Assembly (NCBI GenBank): GCA_911728435.2
Contig: OU452202.1
Location: 2,397,135-2,461,134, forward strand
Source of the DNA: Apoderus coryli
Lineage: Eukaryota > Arthropoda > Insecta > Coleoptera > Attelabidae
Direction of reading: 5' to 3'
DNA: 64,000 nucleotides
The translations under genes and the position numbers were made by a program. Positions 46,425 through 58,025 of the stretch are shown here, one piece after another (within the stretch, counting starts at the first letter, position 1; every line of letters starts with the position of its first letter). The notes beneath the pieces were generated by a model. The model saw nothing but the letters and a program-made list of their open reading frames with translations. It ran no database searches and was not told where the DNA came from.

Positions 46425-47122
46425 TACAGGGTTATTCACGATTTATGGCGCGGAATATTGTGGACAAACTACGTGACTTTTAAAAAGTTTCATTTGTTGG
46501 ACATGTGGGCATCTACTATGGCTACTTTTTAAAATTGGTTTAGTATTATACAAATATTATTGCACTTTTAGATCCTCTGATCAAATTAAGTGTCTGTTTC
46601 ATTAAGGTTTATAATATCTAAACCTTAAGGTTTTTTAAATAAATTGAATTTTCTCAAAATCTAGCCTCATTTTCAGCTTTCAAATACTTAGGAACTATTA
46701 AAGTCATGTTGACGAAATGAACACTAAAGTGTAAAAATATATCATATTTGATATTACATTTGCAATAAACTTGCAATCTTATACAGGGTGTCCAAAAATT
46801 AAAACTACTCAAATAAGAACTTTAAGATGCTATAACTTCATTAATGTAAATGGAACGTCATATTTCTGAACTTACCTAGCAATGTACTTCCTAATTACCT
46901 GTCGAATGGTATTAGGGTGTACTATAGCTAAGTCTGTGGGTTTTGACAGAAAACGCCAAATAATTGATTTGTGTTTTTAAATAAATGTTTTAATGTATCT
47001 AGTCGCCTATGGAATCAGAAATGTCAAATAAATTATTTTATCTGTCAATTTAATTTACTGTTCATGCTTTACTAGTGTTATTATTGATGTACAATTGTTA
47101 GTTTTGCTGTTGTTTTGTTAAA

Positions 47123-48354
47123 ATGAAGATTATTTATTCAAAAGAAGAACGTATTGATATGATATTGATCCTTGGAGAATGTCATCAAAATTCTTTATTG
47201 GCTTCTCGAGTTTATGCTGAAAGGTTTCCCATACGAAATCATCCAAGACCAGCTGAGACTATTAAATCAGTTTAAGGAAACTGGATGTGTTAGCTACGAG
47301 AAATACGTGAAAAGAAAACCTGTCACCGAAAATGAAGAAACTATTTTTGCTATAGTTGGTTCAGTTATCGAAAATCCTAATATTAGTCAAAATCACATAT
47401 CCGAAAACACCAATATTAGTCAGGCAAGTATTTCACGAGTGCTTAAAAAACATAGATTTCATGCTTATAAAATTCAGCTTTGTGAAGAGCTTTATGGAAA
47501 TGATTTTGACAATAGAATTGAATTTTGCATGTGGGTGTTAGATAAAGTGGCAGCAAATTTTTTGATAATGTGTTATTTAGTAACGAATGTACATTTCACA
47601 ACAATGGCCTCGTGAACAGACACAACTACCATTATTATTCTGACTCGAAACCCCATGAATACAGAATCATCAGCAATCAAAATAGGTGATCCATTAATGT
47701 GTGGGGTGGAACATTCGGCCCATATTTAATAGGACCCTATTTTTTTGAGGGATCTTTAAATGGTATGATGTTTCTCGACCAACTTCCTGTATTACTGAGC
47801 ATTTGAGTGGTATTGTGTTGAATGATATTTATTTGCATATCAAATTTGTTTTCATTTGGGTGTTAATGATTGATTTATAAATGTTTCTTTATAGTTTTAG
47901 TTGGGTTAAGTGAGGAAGCTGCAGCTTTAACTTCGCCTTTTGTAAAATATTTTATTTTTACAATAAAGTCTTTTATTATTATTATTCTTAAATTCCTTTA
48001 AACTGGAGAAAAACCATGTGGTTTCAATTAGATGGAGCTCCGCCTCATTATCATCACGAGGTTCGGCAATTTTTGGATACCCATTTTCAAAACAGGTGGA
48101 TTGGAAGAAATGGATTTAAAAATTGGCCTCCCAGATCTCCCGATTTAACTCCTCCGGATTTCTTTTTATGGGGATACGTGAAAGGAATTGTCTACAAGAC
48201 GCCTCCAACAACACCACACGATATGAAAATACGCATAAGAGATGCATTTCAAACTGTTACCCCACAAATGTTGACCAGAGTTAGCCGTAGTTTTCAAAAA
48301 AGAATATCGAAGTGTCTGGAAATGGACGGTCAACATTTCGAACACATGTTATGA
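47123..48354 (+). pseudogene. DD41D mariner transposase, frameshifted and interrupted
   Basis: Starts MKIIYSKEERIDMILILGEC, the N-terminal helix-turn-helix. The frame breaks near 47265 and continues ETGCVSYEKYVKRKPVT and SQASISRVLKKHRFHAYKI. Another break occurs just before the first catalytic Asp region (near 47565), where SNECTFHN replaces the usual SDE. A LINE 3' end interrupts after FLDQLPVLL. The gene resumes at 48016: MWFQLDGAPPHYHHEVRQFL and SPDLTPPDFFLWGY, again with 41 residues between the second and third Asp, and ends HFEHML. The second half is well preserved, the first half is dead. Confidence 0.85.
47805..47992 (+). mobile_element. LINE 3' end inserted in the mariner
   Basis: GGGTTAAGTGAGGAAGCTGC, CAACTTCGCC-like (TTAACTTCGCCTTTTGT), AATAAAGTC and a (TTA)n tail match the 3' UTR of the copy at 26268-27752 in plus orientation. 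Confidence 0.65.
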
Positions 48355-49099
48355 ATATTTTGGTAGAGATTTATCAGTGCTATTTTATTTCCATTAATGC
48401 TGTTTATGCATAATTAAGAATAATTCATAATGACTGATTCCATAGCCTACTAAGATATATTAAAACGTTTATTTAAAAAACACCAAATGGTGTACAAAAC
48501 AATTATTTGGAGTTTTCTTCCAAAACGCGCAGACTTAGCTATAGTACACCCTTATACCATTCGACAGGTAATTAGTAAGTACATTGATAGGTAATCTCAG
48601 AAATATGACGTTCCATTTACATTAATGAAGTTATAGCAACTTAAAGTTCTTATTTGAGTAGTTTTAATTTTTGGACACCCTGTATAAGATTGCAAGTTTA
48701 TTTAAATGGAATATCAAATATGATCTATTTTTACACTTTAGTGTTCATTTCGTCAACATGACTTTAATAGTTCCTAAGTATTTGAAAGATGAAAATGAGG
48801 CTAGATTTTGAGAAAATTCAATTTATTTAAAAAACCTTAAGGTTTAGGTATTATAAATCTTAATGAAACAGACACTTAATTTGATCAGAGAATCTAATAG
48901 TGCAATAATATACAGGGCATTCTATTTAAAAAAAACATAACTTTGATAGTTTTAGGCTATTTGGGACACCCTGTATAATACTAAACCAATTTAAAAAAGT
49001 AGCCATAGTAGATGTCCACACGTCCAACAAATGAAACTTTTTGAAAGTCACGTAGTTTGTCCACAATATTCCGCGCCATAAATCGTGAATAACCCTGTA

Positions 49100-49172
49100 T
49101 AATTTTCAAATATTTAGGCTCTAAAGTGACATTTTTCGAAATTTCTATTTTCTTATCGTTGGCCATGACAGC
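49100..49172 (-). repeat. Repeat shared with 53734-53805
   Basis: TCAAATATTTAGGCTCTAAAG...CGAAATTTCTATTTTCTTATCG is the inverted form of 53734-53805. Confidence 0.6.
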
Positions 49173-51190
49173 TACGTATATAATAATTACATGGAACTTA
49201 ACTTATTAAAATCAAAATTTAAAAAAACATAATATTTCCTTTTTTTTTTCAACTGTGTAAAATTCTCAGCTAAGACTGAGTTAACTGTATGTTATCAGCA
49301 CCAACATACCGAAATAAATAAATTTTAATTTACGAATATAATCTAAAAAAATAAATATCTAATATAAATCAGTAATAAAAAGAATGAATCGCCACTATTG
49401 TTGTGTTATTTTTTACAAAATAAAATATAAGTATAACATGAAGTATAATAACATACACTGCAAGGCCTGCGAAATGCAATTGTATCGGTATTCAGAGAGT
49501 TACAAGCTAGACCCATATTAATTTTAAATGCTCTAGAACACATAACACACACAAACACACAATAAAAAGGAAACGAAGGCGTACGACCTTCGACACTGTT
49601 TTTAGTTCTGTATACAGACGTTGCATGGCGTTGGAGTCGAAAATTAAAGAACTCTCCCTGCCGGCTGCCGGTAACTGCGTTCTGTCAGTCCTGTCAATTG
49701 TCAACCAGAAGAAGAAGGTTAAAAAAATTCATTGTTTTGTTTTTGTGGTTAAAAAAGTCTGGCTGTTAGAATATTATAAATCCTCTTTATAATATTATTA
49801 TTGTGCAATTTTGTGGAAAGCTATTGCTGTACTTGTTGTCCACGTGCCTCTTGCTGCAACTTTAAGATTACAACTAATGGGTGGAATAAGTGTTTAGTGT
49901 GTGGATAGAACCAGTAAACGACATAGATTTCCCGATAAGGATTCAAATCTTATGCGTGAATGACTTACTAATATTAATATTCTAGTTTTAAATGAATTAT
50001 CACCTGAAATAATACATCTGAAATACCTATTTTGTTTGCGATAAACATATTTCTGATTATATTTTTGTATTGTTTTACGAGTGGTTCCTGTTATGTATAC
50101 CTACAATTATTTCGAACCTACACATGATGTAAAAATTCATTAATAGAGCAAATTTCAAAGTTGTTTGTTTTTTTTTTGTTTTCATTATTTAAATCTGTTA
50201 CATGAACCACTATACTCTGATTTCAATAAAGTAGATACTAAGTTCAAATGTTTAGTTTTAAGAAATGTTTAGTGGAGGTCGTTTAACTGAGATCGTTGCC
50301 TTATCTAAAACAGTATTCTCGAAAAAAAGAATCTAGGCAACATGAGTGGGAAGGATCCTCCAAACTTTTTTATGACAAAACATTTGGATTTAGAAACTAT
50401 TTTACTGAAATCGGGGAATAGAGGTAGTACGGTCGTTACAAAAAAAAACTAGAACATTCAAGGTTTTCACTTCACTGAAATGAGAATGACATATGTTGCG
50501 GCACTGAATTAGCGGTACGAATTAATTGTTATTAACCCCGCTTGTATTTTCAGTGTAATCTTACTTAATTAAAAGTAGATTTAAATAGTTCAAATTAAAA
50601 CACATAGATATTAATTTCTAAATTAAACACTATTTATTTAACACTAATAAAAGGGATCACTACTTACACAAAAAACTATATATACGTAAAATGAAAGGTA
50701 TAAATTTAAAACTATGTCCACTAAGCCGTGTTTGTTATGAAAATTGTTTGTTTTACTGATCGTTTGTTACTGACTGATGAAAATGACTGACTGAATGTAT
50801 GAAATTGACTGTTTGAAAGACTGAAATTGACTGTTTGAAAGACTGAAATTGACTGAACTAAAAATGAACGTGAATGCAATATATATACCAGAAAAATTCA
50901 CCCAAGAGCACAATACAACAATACATGCAATATAGGTACTGTAAACCTTAAATTTTGGGTATTTCCAATTGAGCTGTAATTGCCATGTATACGATATTTA
51001 TATGACTTAAATGCTATCTACAGGTCATAAACGCTTTAAAGGTTACGTGACAACTTCAATATCGTAAAGATCAAGAAATAAAAACTTCCTGAAATTGAGG
51101 GAAAAACCAACGGTCAGCTGTAAAAGAGATCCCTAGATCTGCTATAAAAGGAATCCCTAAAATTCTAAATTATTAGGATAATAAATGAAC
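49173..51190. other. Unassigned AT-rich DNA
   Basis: No supported gene. It contains a short CA-rich stretch near 49545-49562 and two 22-bp direct repeats at 50801-50844 (GAAATTGACTGTTTGAAAGA CT). Confidence 0.4.
50801..50859 (+). repeat. 22-bp tandem repeat
   Basis: Two perfect units and a partial third of GAAATTGACTGTTTGAAAGA plus CT, within a TGACTGA-rich stretch from 50770. Confidence 0.75.
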
Positions 51191-51445
51191 TATACAGGGT
51201 GGTCCAACTTTTACCTGCATAAATTTTAGAATCGATAGATAATCGACAAATAATGTGAGTTTGGTTAATAAACTATGTGCCAAAAATGCTTCGTTACAAA
51301 GTTACAGGGTGTTGAAATTTAAGAAACAAATTCGAATTTTATTAATATCTTTATAACCAATTGAGATATTTCAATGAAATTTGGCACGTGTGGAGAGGTA
51401 ATCTAGTTTCATTTTTTCATGTAATAATATTATTTTTGTTTCCAG

Positions 51446-51506
51446 CAGTGGCGTGCGTACGGCTACCGATTGCGATATTTTTAATGAAAAAACCAATACG
51501 CCACTG
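51446..51506. mobile_element. 61-bp hAT-like mini-element inside left TIR
   Basis: CAGTGGCGTGCGTACGG...AATACGCCACTG. The mirror copy in the right TIR is at 52778-52838. Confidence 0.5.
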
Positions 51507-51690
51507 GTTTATCTCAAAATAAAATTTATATCTGCAATTCTTATTTAATTTAAAAGAAAAAAGTACTCCTGGCTTTTTTTCGTATGACAACATTTTCGAG
51601 TAAAAAAATAAGAATCGTCTAAACCAAATGTATTGAAAATCAACATAAAAATATCATATTACACGTTATAACAGATTTTCCAGTTTTTTT

Positions 51691-52583
51691 TTAAAGAAAC
51701 TGTTCAAAATGACTATCGTCATTGCCAATACACAATTGGCATCTTCTGGTGATGTTATTAATGTAATTGTTACGATGCAACTCATCACAAGCTTCTTGAA
51801 TTTTTAAGACTAATTCTTCGCGTTTTCTGACTTTTTCTTTTAGGTAGCGACCTTGGGGGTCAAGATATAGGTCCCTCATGGTTATTTTCAACTTCTCCAA
51901 GAGACCGGCTAATCCATTGATTTCCGTAATGCTCTGTTATCTAGTTTCTCACATTCCGCCCGAAATGTGCTGGTGCTCCATCCATTTGAAACCAACCATT
52001 CGCACGTAAATGAAGTGGCACCTCATGCATTAAATCATTTAAATTATTCTGTAAAAAGTCTAAAAATAATTGTGCTGAGAGCCTGCTGGTAAAAAGAATA
52101 GTCCGAGGAGGATTATTGGATATTACTCCTAGCCACACCTTCACACTGAATTGGTGTTGAAACTTCATCAGTCCAGCAAACCTTATGCAGGAAATCTCTA
52201 TCTACTTGAACTTTATTCAATAACCATTTACAATAGTTATGCATTTTAACATAGTCCTCAGGCAATAAATCTTGCACAGCCCTAAAATGGTAAGCCTTTC
52301 TACCATCTTTATGAAGTGACTTAAGAATGGTTGACCTTGATATGTTAATCATGACAGCAGTTCTTCGTGAATTTAGGTTTGAATTTCGATCAAACGTTCT
52401 TAAAATACGCCTTTCATCCGCCAAATTGTTTCTTCTAGGGTGCTGTCTATTGATTTTTATGTTAAAAGTAGTATTTAAACCTCGTTCTCGAAATGCCCGA
52501 TGACCTTGAGAGAAAACTTCTCTCGTTGGATGACGTCTATTAGGGAATACTCCCTTGCGGATACTACTGCATTTCCTTCGCAA
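51691..52583 (-). pseudogene. Mariner-class transposase with two internal deletions
   Basis: On the minus strand: an N-terminal HTH remnant (GVFPNRRHPTREVF), RTAVMINISRSTILKSLHKD (second HTH) and KVCWTDEVS with the first catalytic Asp. The segment between this and HQFSVKVWLGVI is deleted or out of frame. WFQMDGAPAHFGRNVRN (second Asp) is present and in a separate frame. After QWISRSLG the SPDL-x-PLDFF motif with the third Asp is missing; the tail resumes GRYLKEKVRKREELVLKI and ends DDSHFEQFL. It cannot catalyse transposition. The intact ends might still be mobilised in trans. Confidence 0.8.
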
Positions 52584-53091
52584 AAACCGTATTCTTGGTT
52601 ACTAAATAGCCGCGGCATTATTATATGTTATTTTTATGTTGGTTTTCAATACATTTAATTTAGACGATTTTTATTTTTGTACTCGAAAATGTTGCGTCAT
52701 ACGAAAAAAAGGCAAGAGTACTTTTTTCTTTTAAATTGAACAGGAATTGCAATTATGATTTTCATTTTGAGATAAACCAGTGGCGTATCTGTTTTTTCAT
52801 TAAAAATGTCGCAATGGGTAGCCGTACGCACGCCACTGGTGGAAATAAAAATAATATTATTAGATGAAAAAATGAAGCTAGATTACCTCTCTACACGTGC
52901 CAAATTTCATTGAAATATCTCAATTGGTTATGAATATATTAATAAAATTCGAATTTATTTCTTAAATTTCAACACTCTGTAACTTCGTAACGAAGCATTT
53001 TTCGCACATAGTTTATTAACCAAACTCACATTATTTGTCGATTATCTATCGATTCTGAAATTTATGCAGGTAAAAGTTGGACCACCCTGTA

Positions 53092-53733
53092 TAACTATAT
53101 ATAAAATGAACTATAAAAACTAACAACTTAAATAGTATTGGAATTATATCTAAATTGATGTAGAATTACCGAATGTTAATTTCAAAATACTTAAAATATA
53201 AAATAATAACTAATTAGGCACGAAACAACATAGTTAACAAAAAATTATGCTATATTATTCACATTTCAATCTTATGAAATGATCTTGAAATCCTAGTTTT
53301 TTTTTTGTGACGACCCATACTTAAATTTCAAATTTCCAGCCAAATTATTTGAAATAAAATGTGGCGCCATCTATCAATTAATACACAAACTTTTTTGTGT
53401 CTTTCCAAACTTAATTCACGAATCCTGTACATTCTAAAATTAGTTCTTGTCGACAACCACTGGAACGCTGCAAACAGTTCCCAAACCTTTAGTATGGTCG
53501 TTTCCCTTATATTGTGGGTGTTATGTGCTCTAGAATGAATATTAAAAGTGTGGGAAACACGTCTTAGGCACAACGGGGAATAATTTGAACAGTATTTTTA
53601 ATACTTATATTTATTTAGTGTTTATATTTCTAGCATTTCGTTGTTGTTGCTGTTTAGTTTAGTAAATTATTTTGTTTCGTATATAGTTAACATAATTTTA
53701 CAGTTAGGACGAGTTATTTATTAATTTATTATA
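53092..53733. other. Unassigned DNA
   Basis: An 81-codon minus-strand open frame (53573-53328, with RRVSHTFNIHSRAHNTHNIR) looks protein-like but I do not recognise it. Nothing else seen. Confidence 0.35.
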
Positions 53734-54312
53734 TAAGCTGTGATGGCCTACTAAAAAAATAGAAATTTCGAAAAATGTCACTTTAGAGCCTAAATATTTG
53801 AGAATTATATATTTTTGGAATGCTTATGACAAACCAACTTGTTTTAACCAAAAATATATAGGGTGTTCTGTTATAAAAAATGCATGTTTAGGTTTATTAC
53901 ACAGAAACAGTAGGAAAAAACTGCCTCTCTCAAAATATTCTACTTAAAGCATACTAATAAACCCAATTATACCGCTTGATTTCTTTCTTTTGGGGCCAAT
54001 AAAAAATAAAGTGTAAATGCCAAAAAAGGTTAGACCCGAAAAGAACTGTGTGATAGGATCAGAGAAGCTTGTCGCAATAACTCGACAGCAGTTAAGAAAC
54101 GTAATTAGGAATAATTGGCGAATAATTGAAAAGCGTATAATCAAATTCGGGGTATTAGTGGAAATTACTTAAATTTAACTCTTTTTATAATTTTTTTTTC
54201 CGTTAATTTTGCGATGAAATAGTACTCAATAACTTTACTTTAATATCCCCCAATAATTCACAATAACCTTCTGAAATTTTTTTAAGGTTTTTTTTCTTGG
54301 ACACCCTGTATT
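53734..54312 (+). pseudogene. DD41D-like mariner C-terminal remnant
   Basis: From about 53968 the plus strand reads PLDFFLLGPIKNK, which is the block around the third catalytic Asp (family: PLDFFLWG-x-LKNK). After a frame break it continues through RQQLRNVIRNNWRIIEKRI and ends near 54175. A right end GGACACCCTGTA lies at 54299-54310. The first two Asp regions are gone. The left part overlaps repeats shared with 45910-46010 and 49100-49172. Confidence 0.6.
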
Positions 54313-54446
54313 TTAGAACACTGAAATCGTTGGGTGTTACGTTATTCTAAATAAGATACCGTCATCCGTTTCTTTTTTCTAAAAAATCCCTAATAATACT
54401 TTCAGTAATTTACGTCAAAAGTGGTGGCCATGAATGCAGTCCAAAT

Positions 54447-54595
54447 AAAAATGATTTATGGCTAGATTTTAAAAATATTGTGAATCTATACAGGGTGTCC
54501 CAAATATAAGAAATGAACTATAGTTGTGTTTTTTTTAAATAGAATGCCTTGCATATGAATATATTTTTAGATTCCACGTTCAAAATAAACCTAAC
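54447..54595 (+). mobile_element. Fragment of the CAGGG-ended MITE
   Basis: Matches 3860-4010 of the MITE at 3780-4764, including a module (54491-54551) whose right end has decayed to CCTTGCA. Confidence 0.7.
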
Positions 54596-55977
54596 TTTGA
54601 AAAGTTCTTAATGTAGTTGCACTGTGTTCGGGTGGTATCTTTCGTTAAACTACCTTACCGGTCTCTCGAATCCCAAATTTTGCGCCAGGAACCTTTGAGC
54701 GTAAACTCGCGATGCCAGTAAAGCGTTTTTCGATCATTATGCCAGATTAAAAATCATTTCTATTCTTTCTCCTTTGGAATAGGTTTGCATTTTTGATTAA
54801 TTGAACAATATTAAATGTCACAGATAAAAAACTGTTTTATGAAAAATTCTCAACTCTTATGTAAGAATTTTCAACAGATTATTTTTGACAGTAAATATCA
54901 AATTAAAAAAAATGTATTCTGGCTTCTCAAATTCTCATGGCTGACTTGATAAATAATATTACAGTTTTGAATTCTTCCTATTATTATTTCCTATTATTTC
55001 TCGACCGTCATGTATTGTTACCACATATCTACGTTGTTTACTTTTGGTACTTTTTTATTTTATTTATGCCTTCTGGTTTTAAAGCCACATTTATGGTTAA
55101 TATTAGTACATCTAACAAAATTGCTCCGAGGCTAGGCTTATGAGAGTCTTTATTAATACAAATTAATTTAAGTTAAAATGCCAGATATTAACCCTCCAGT
55201 AAATTTGAACTTATTTATGAAGTTTTTATCTAGTTAGGTATATTGATTAAAAAAAAACAGTATTTTTGTAATGAACCAAAACCCAAAGAAAGATAAATAA
55301 ATAAGAACATTGTATGCAAGAACAGAACGAAATGAATGGATTAAAAAAATGTATCGTGTAATTTTAAAAATTATTTGGAAAGAAATATAAAATATACTCT
55401 ATACTATAAACAATAAAATAACGTTAAATAAAATAAATAACAAATTCAAGTTATAGATAAATAATATCTATTTAAAAGAATAAAATAAGACATAATACAG
55501 TAGGTATAATATATCCATGAAATGACTGTAAAACGCTTAACTACAAATTCCTCAACTAAAAATAAGCCGATCTAGCCGTTTTGCCTACAGGGCGCTAAAG
55601 TTCTTAAATTAATATCGTTTTTTCAGAATAATTATTTTCTAAACGCCTTTATCAATTTTCACTAATTTTGAAACTAACCCATTTTTTGTTAATGCCTAGA
55701 AATTTAAAAATGGTGCGTGATTCGTAAAGAAGAGTTTCTGTCTCCCGTAAAATTTGCGCTAGACATTACAGTTTATCTACAAAAAGATTATTTACAATAC
55801 CTTGAAATTGATCGTTGCCTATTTATTCGACACGAAAAATATATGTCGAAAGTTTTAATTCTGAACAATGTTTAAAATAATTGTTATGTTTGTTTACTAG
55901 GCAACAATAAAATAAATAATCTGACATAACGATAGTTTTTATTTCTTTTACGTAAATAATTATTGGTTCTTTAAAAT
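54596..55977. other. Unassigned AT-rich DNA
   Basis: No supported gene or repeat boundary. Confidence 0.4.
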
Positions 55978-56644
55978 GGACCATTATTCTATCGCTGAGA
56001 AGGTCGACATGCTTCTGGTATATGGATTATGTGAGAGAAATGGACGAGTGTCAGAGTCTATCGTGAAAAATATCCAGAATTCCTATCGATCAAACTTTCA
56101 CGAATATTAAGAAGTAAGTAACATAGAGAAAGGGGTAGTTTTCATGGAAATAATGTTAAGCCAGGACGCCAACTTACAATTAGGACTGCTGAGTTTGAAG
56201 AGGTAGTTTTAAACAGAATTGAAAATGATCCCCAGTTAAGTCGTATACGCTAGGGGTTCGGATTGGAGATTTCCAGAAGTACAACTAATAACATTCTACG
56301 AGAGCAGTTACTCCATCCGTATCATGTCTAACAGGTGCGAAATGTTTTAGCAAAATACCCTGAGAGTCGGCTGACGTTTTACCATCTCACCAAGCCAATG
56401 AGAATATCACACATTCGTGCTGAAATGTGGCTTGTGCACGACGGAGCGCCATCCGTCTTTAGTACCAGCGTTCGCAGATTTTCAAATGAAACATATCCTA
56501 ATACATGGATCGGAAATCGGCCAGCAAGGTCACCCAACTTAACGCCTCTGGACTTTGGATATTTGGTATATTCGCCTAGATATTTTTAGTTGAGAAATTT
56601 GTGGTTAAGCGTTGTACAGTAATTTCATGGACAACCTGTATAAT
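55978..56644 (+). pseudogene. Mariner-class (DD41D-like) transposase remnant
   Basis: Starts MDHYSIAEKVDMLLVYGLCE, the family's N-terminal helix-turn-helix, then breaks. GRQLTIRTAEFEEVVLNRIE and ISRSTTNNILREQLLHPYH follow, with stops. A large deletion removes the first catalytic Asp region. WLVHDGAPSVFSTSVRRF (second Asp) and RPARSPNLTPLDF (third Asp block) remain at 56425-56560. The right end GGACAACCTGTA is at 56630-56641. I found no left end. Confidence 0.75.
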
Positions 56645-57463
56645 AGATAACTAAAGAAACAAACTAACAAATACTGTTTAAGTTACTCAAATTCGTTGGG
56701 TTTGTTAAAATGTTTCAAGTGGTAGGTAATACTTTAACTGAAATTGAAGTCTGACGGGTGCGATGAATGATGATACTACATAATTCCTTAGGCTTAAAAT
56801 CTTTGTAGATCTTTGTTTAAATAATTGAATCAATACTTATGGATAAATCGTGCGTCAAATTTACACTAGCTGTATATCTAAAAAATATATGTGCATCTAT
56901 ATTATAGGCCTCCATTGCCGGAACACGTGTTCTATATATATATAAACTATTTATGTACATCTATCCTAGTGGCATCTACTTTTTGTTAATAGCAAAATTT
57001 ACATTTAGTGAATACAATCAGAACATATACACAACAAACTTACTAGCCTCCGCTGTGTATATTATGTATACAAACAGACGTTTTAATCGCCCCCGCTGTC
57101 ATATTTTTATAACTAAATACGACTCCATTATTGCAATTGTTTTGTCCGTCGACAGATTGTAAAAAATGGAGACCAATAAGATGAATGTAAATAATTCATT
57201 GATATACAACTCGTCAGTCAAAGGATCCGAGAAAAGTACCAATTAAGAATTATCTATGATTATGGGAAATTATATTTCAAGACATAAAAGAATTATATTT
57301 CACTCCCATAAAAAGAGAACTATATTATAAAATTTGGTTTATGAACAAAGTACTATTTTCGACCTTGGTAATTAGCTACTGTTAAGTAACAAATAGATTC
57401 TTGCGCCAAGCAAATTTTAAAATAAAACTGAAAAAACTATGTGTTTATTATTGACCAACTAGT
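56645..57463. other. Unassigned DNA
   Basis: No gene or repeat seen. Confidence 0.35.
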
Positions 57464-57930
57464 ACGTGGAGCCCAGTGCAACTAGCGGACAAATACGTGT
57501 GTTGCTATGACAGGTTGACAAATCAAATATACTTTACAATACCTAAAATAAATAATTCTACCGACGAAATATACACATGAAGGTTTACGATATATGTTAG
57601 CTGGTATCATTAGCCACCAGTAACGTTGCCAAATTTAGGAGGCTAAAATGTGTACTTACACGTGGAGCCCAGTGCAACTAGCGCACAAGTAAGTGTGTAT
57701 CTCTGTGTATGTCTAACGCGCCACGTGGTGGAATTTTTTCAAACCCGGTTGTATATCTGTATGTGTGTATACTACCCAGTGGGCTCCACCCTAAAATTTG
57801 CCAGATGGGTGGGTATGCCCTGTAGACCTGAAAAAACACTATATACACGGGGGTACGTAGTGGCCTCCGAAAAAACGCAGTCGCCTCCGTTTTGGAGCCC
57901 AGTGCGCTTAGCGTATATATATTTTGGAGG
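57464..57930. repeat. Repeats built on GAGCCCAGTGC
   Basis: GGAGCCCAGTGCAACTAGCG occurs at 57468-57487 and 57663-57682, with a variant at 57894-57913 and an inverted CAGTGGGCTCCAC at 57777-57789. GTAGTGGCCTCC and GGAGGCCAC also face each other (57857-57868, 57923-57931). Probably a small unclassified element. Confidence 0.5.
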
Positions 57931-57944
57931 CCACTTTAACGTTT

Positions 57945-57948
<4 letters not shown>

Positions 57949-57990
<42 letters not shown>
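57949..57990. repeat. (TA)n microsatellite
   Basis: Uninterrupted AT dinucleotides of about 42 bases. A shorter one at 60342-60363 lies at the mirrored outer edge of the Penelope-like structure. Confidence 0.9.
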
Positions 57991-57994
<4 letters not shown>

Positions 57995-58025
57995 GCTGAA
58001 CAATCTTGTGGCTAGTATATTTAAA

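Larger units (their letters stand above)
46784..48682 (+). mobile_element. DD41D mariner, defective, 1899 bp
   Basis: Ends CAGGGTGTCCAAAAATTAAA with TA flanks (46782-46783, 48683-48684) and TIRs of about 230-250 bp. It contains a broken transposase and a nested LINE 3' end at 47805-47992. Confidence 0.8.
46427..49097. mobile_element. CAGGG-ended palindromic MITE, split at its axis by a mariner
   Basis: Ends CAGGGTTATTCACGATTTAT with TA flanks (46425-46426, 49098-49099). Arms 46427-46781 and 48685-49097 mirror each other right up to the TA of the inner mariner. It is related to the MITE at 3780-4764. The right arm carries a 61-bp module (48913-48973) that the left arm lacks. Confidence 0.75.
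51195..53089 (-). mobile_element. Mariner-class element with TIRs of about 460 bp, defective, 1895 bp
   Basis: Ends CAGGGTGGTCCAACTTTTAC with TA flanks (51193-51194, 53090-53091). The long TIRs (51195-51660, 52627-53089) each contain a 61-bp CAGTGGCGT...ACGCCACTG unit. The transposase remnant is on the minus strand. Confidence 0.85.
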
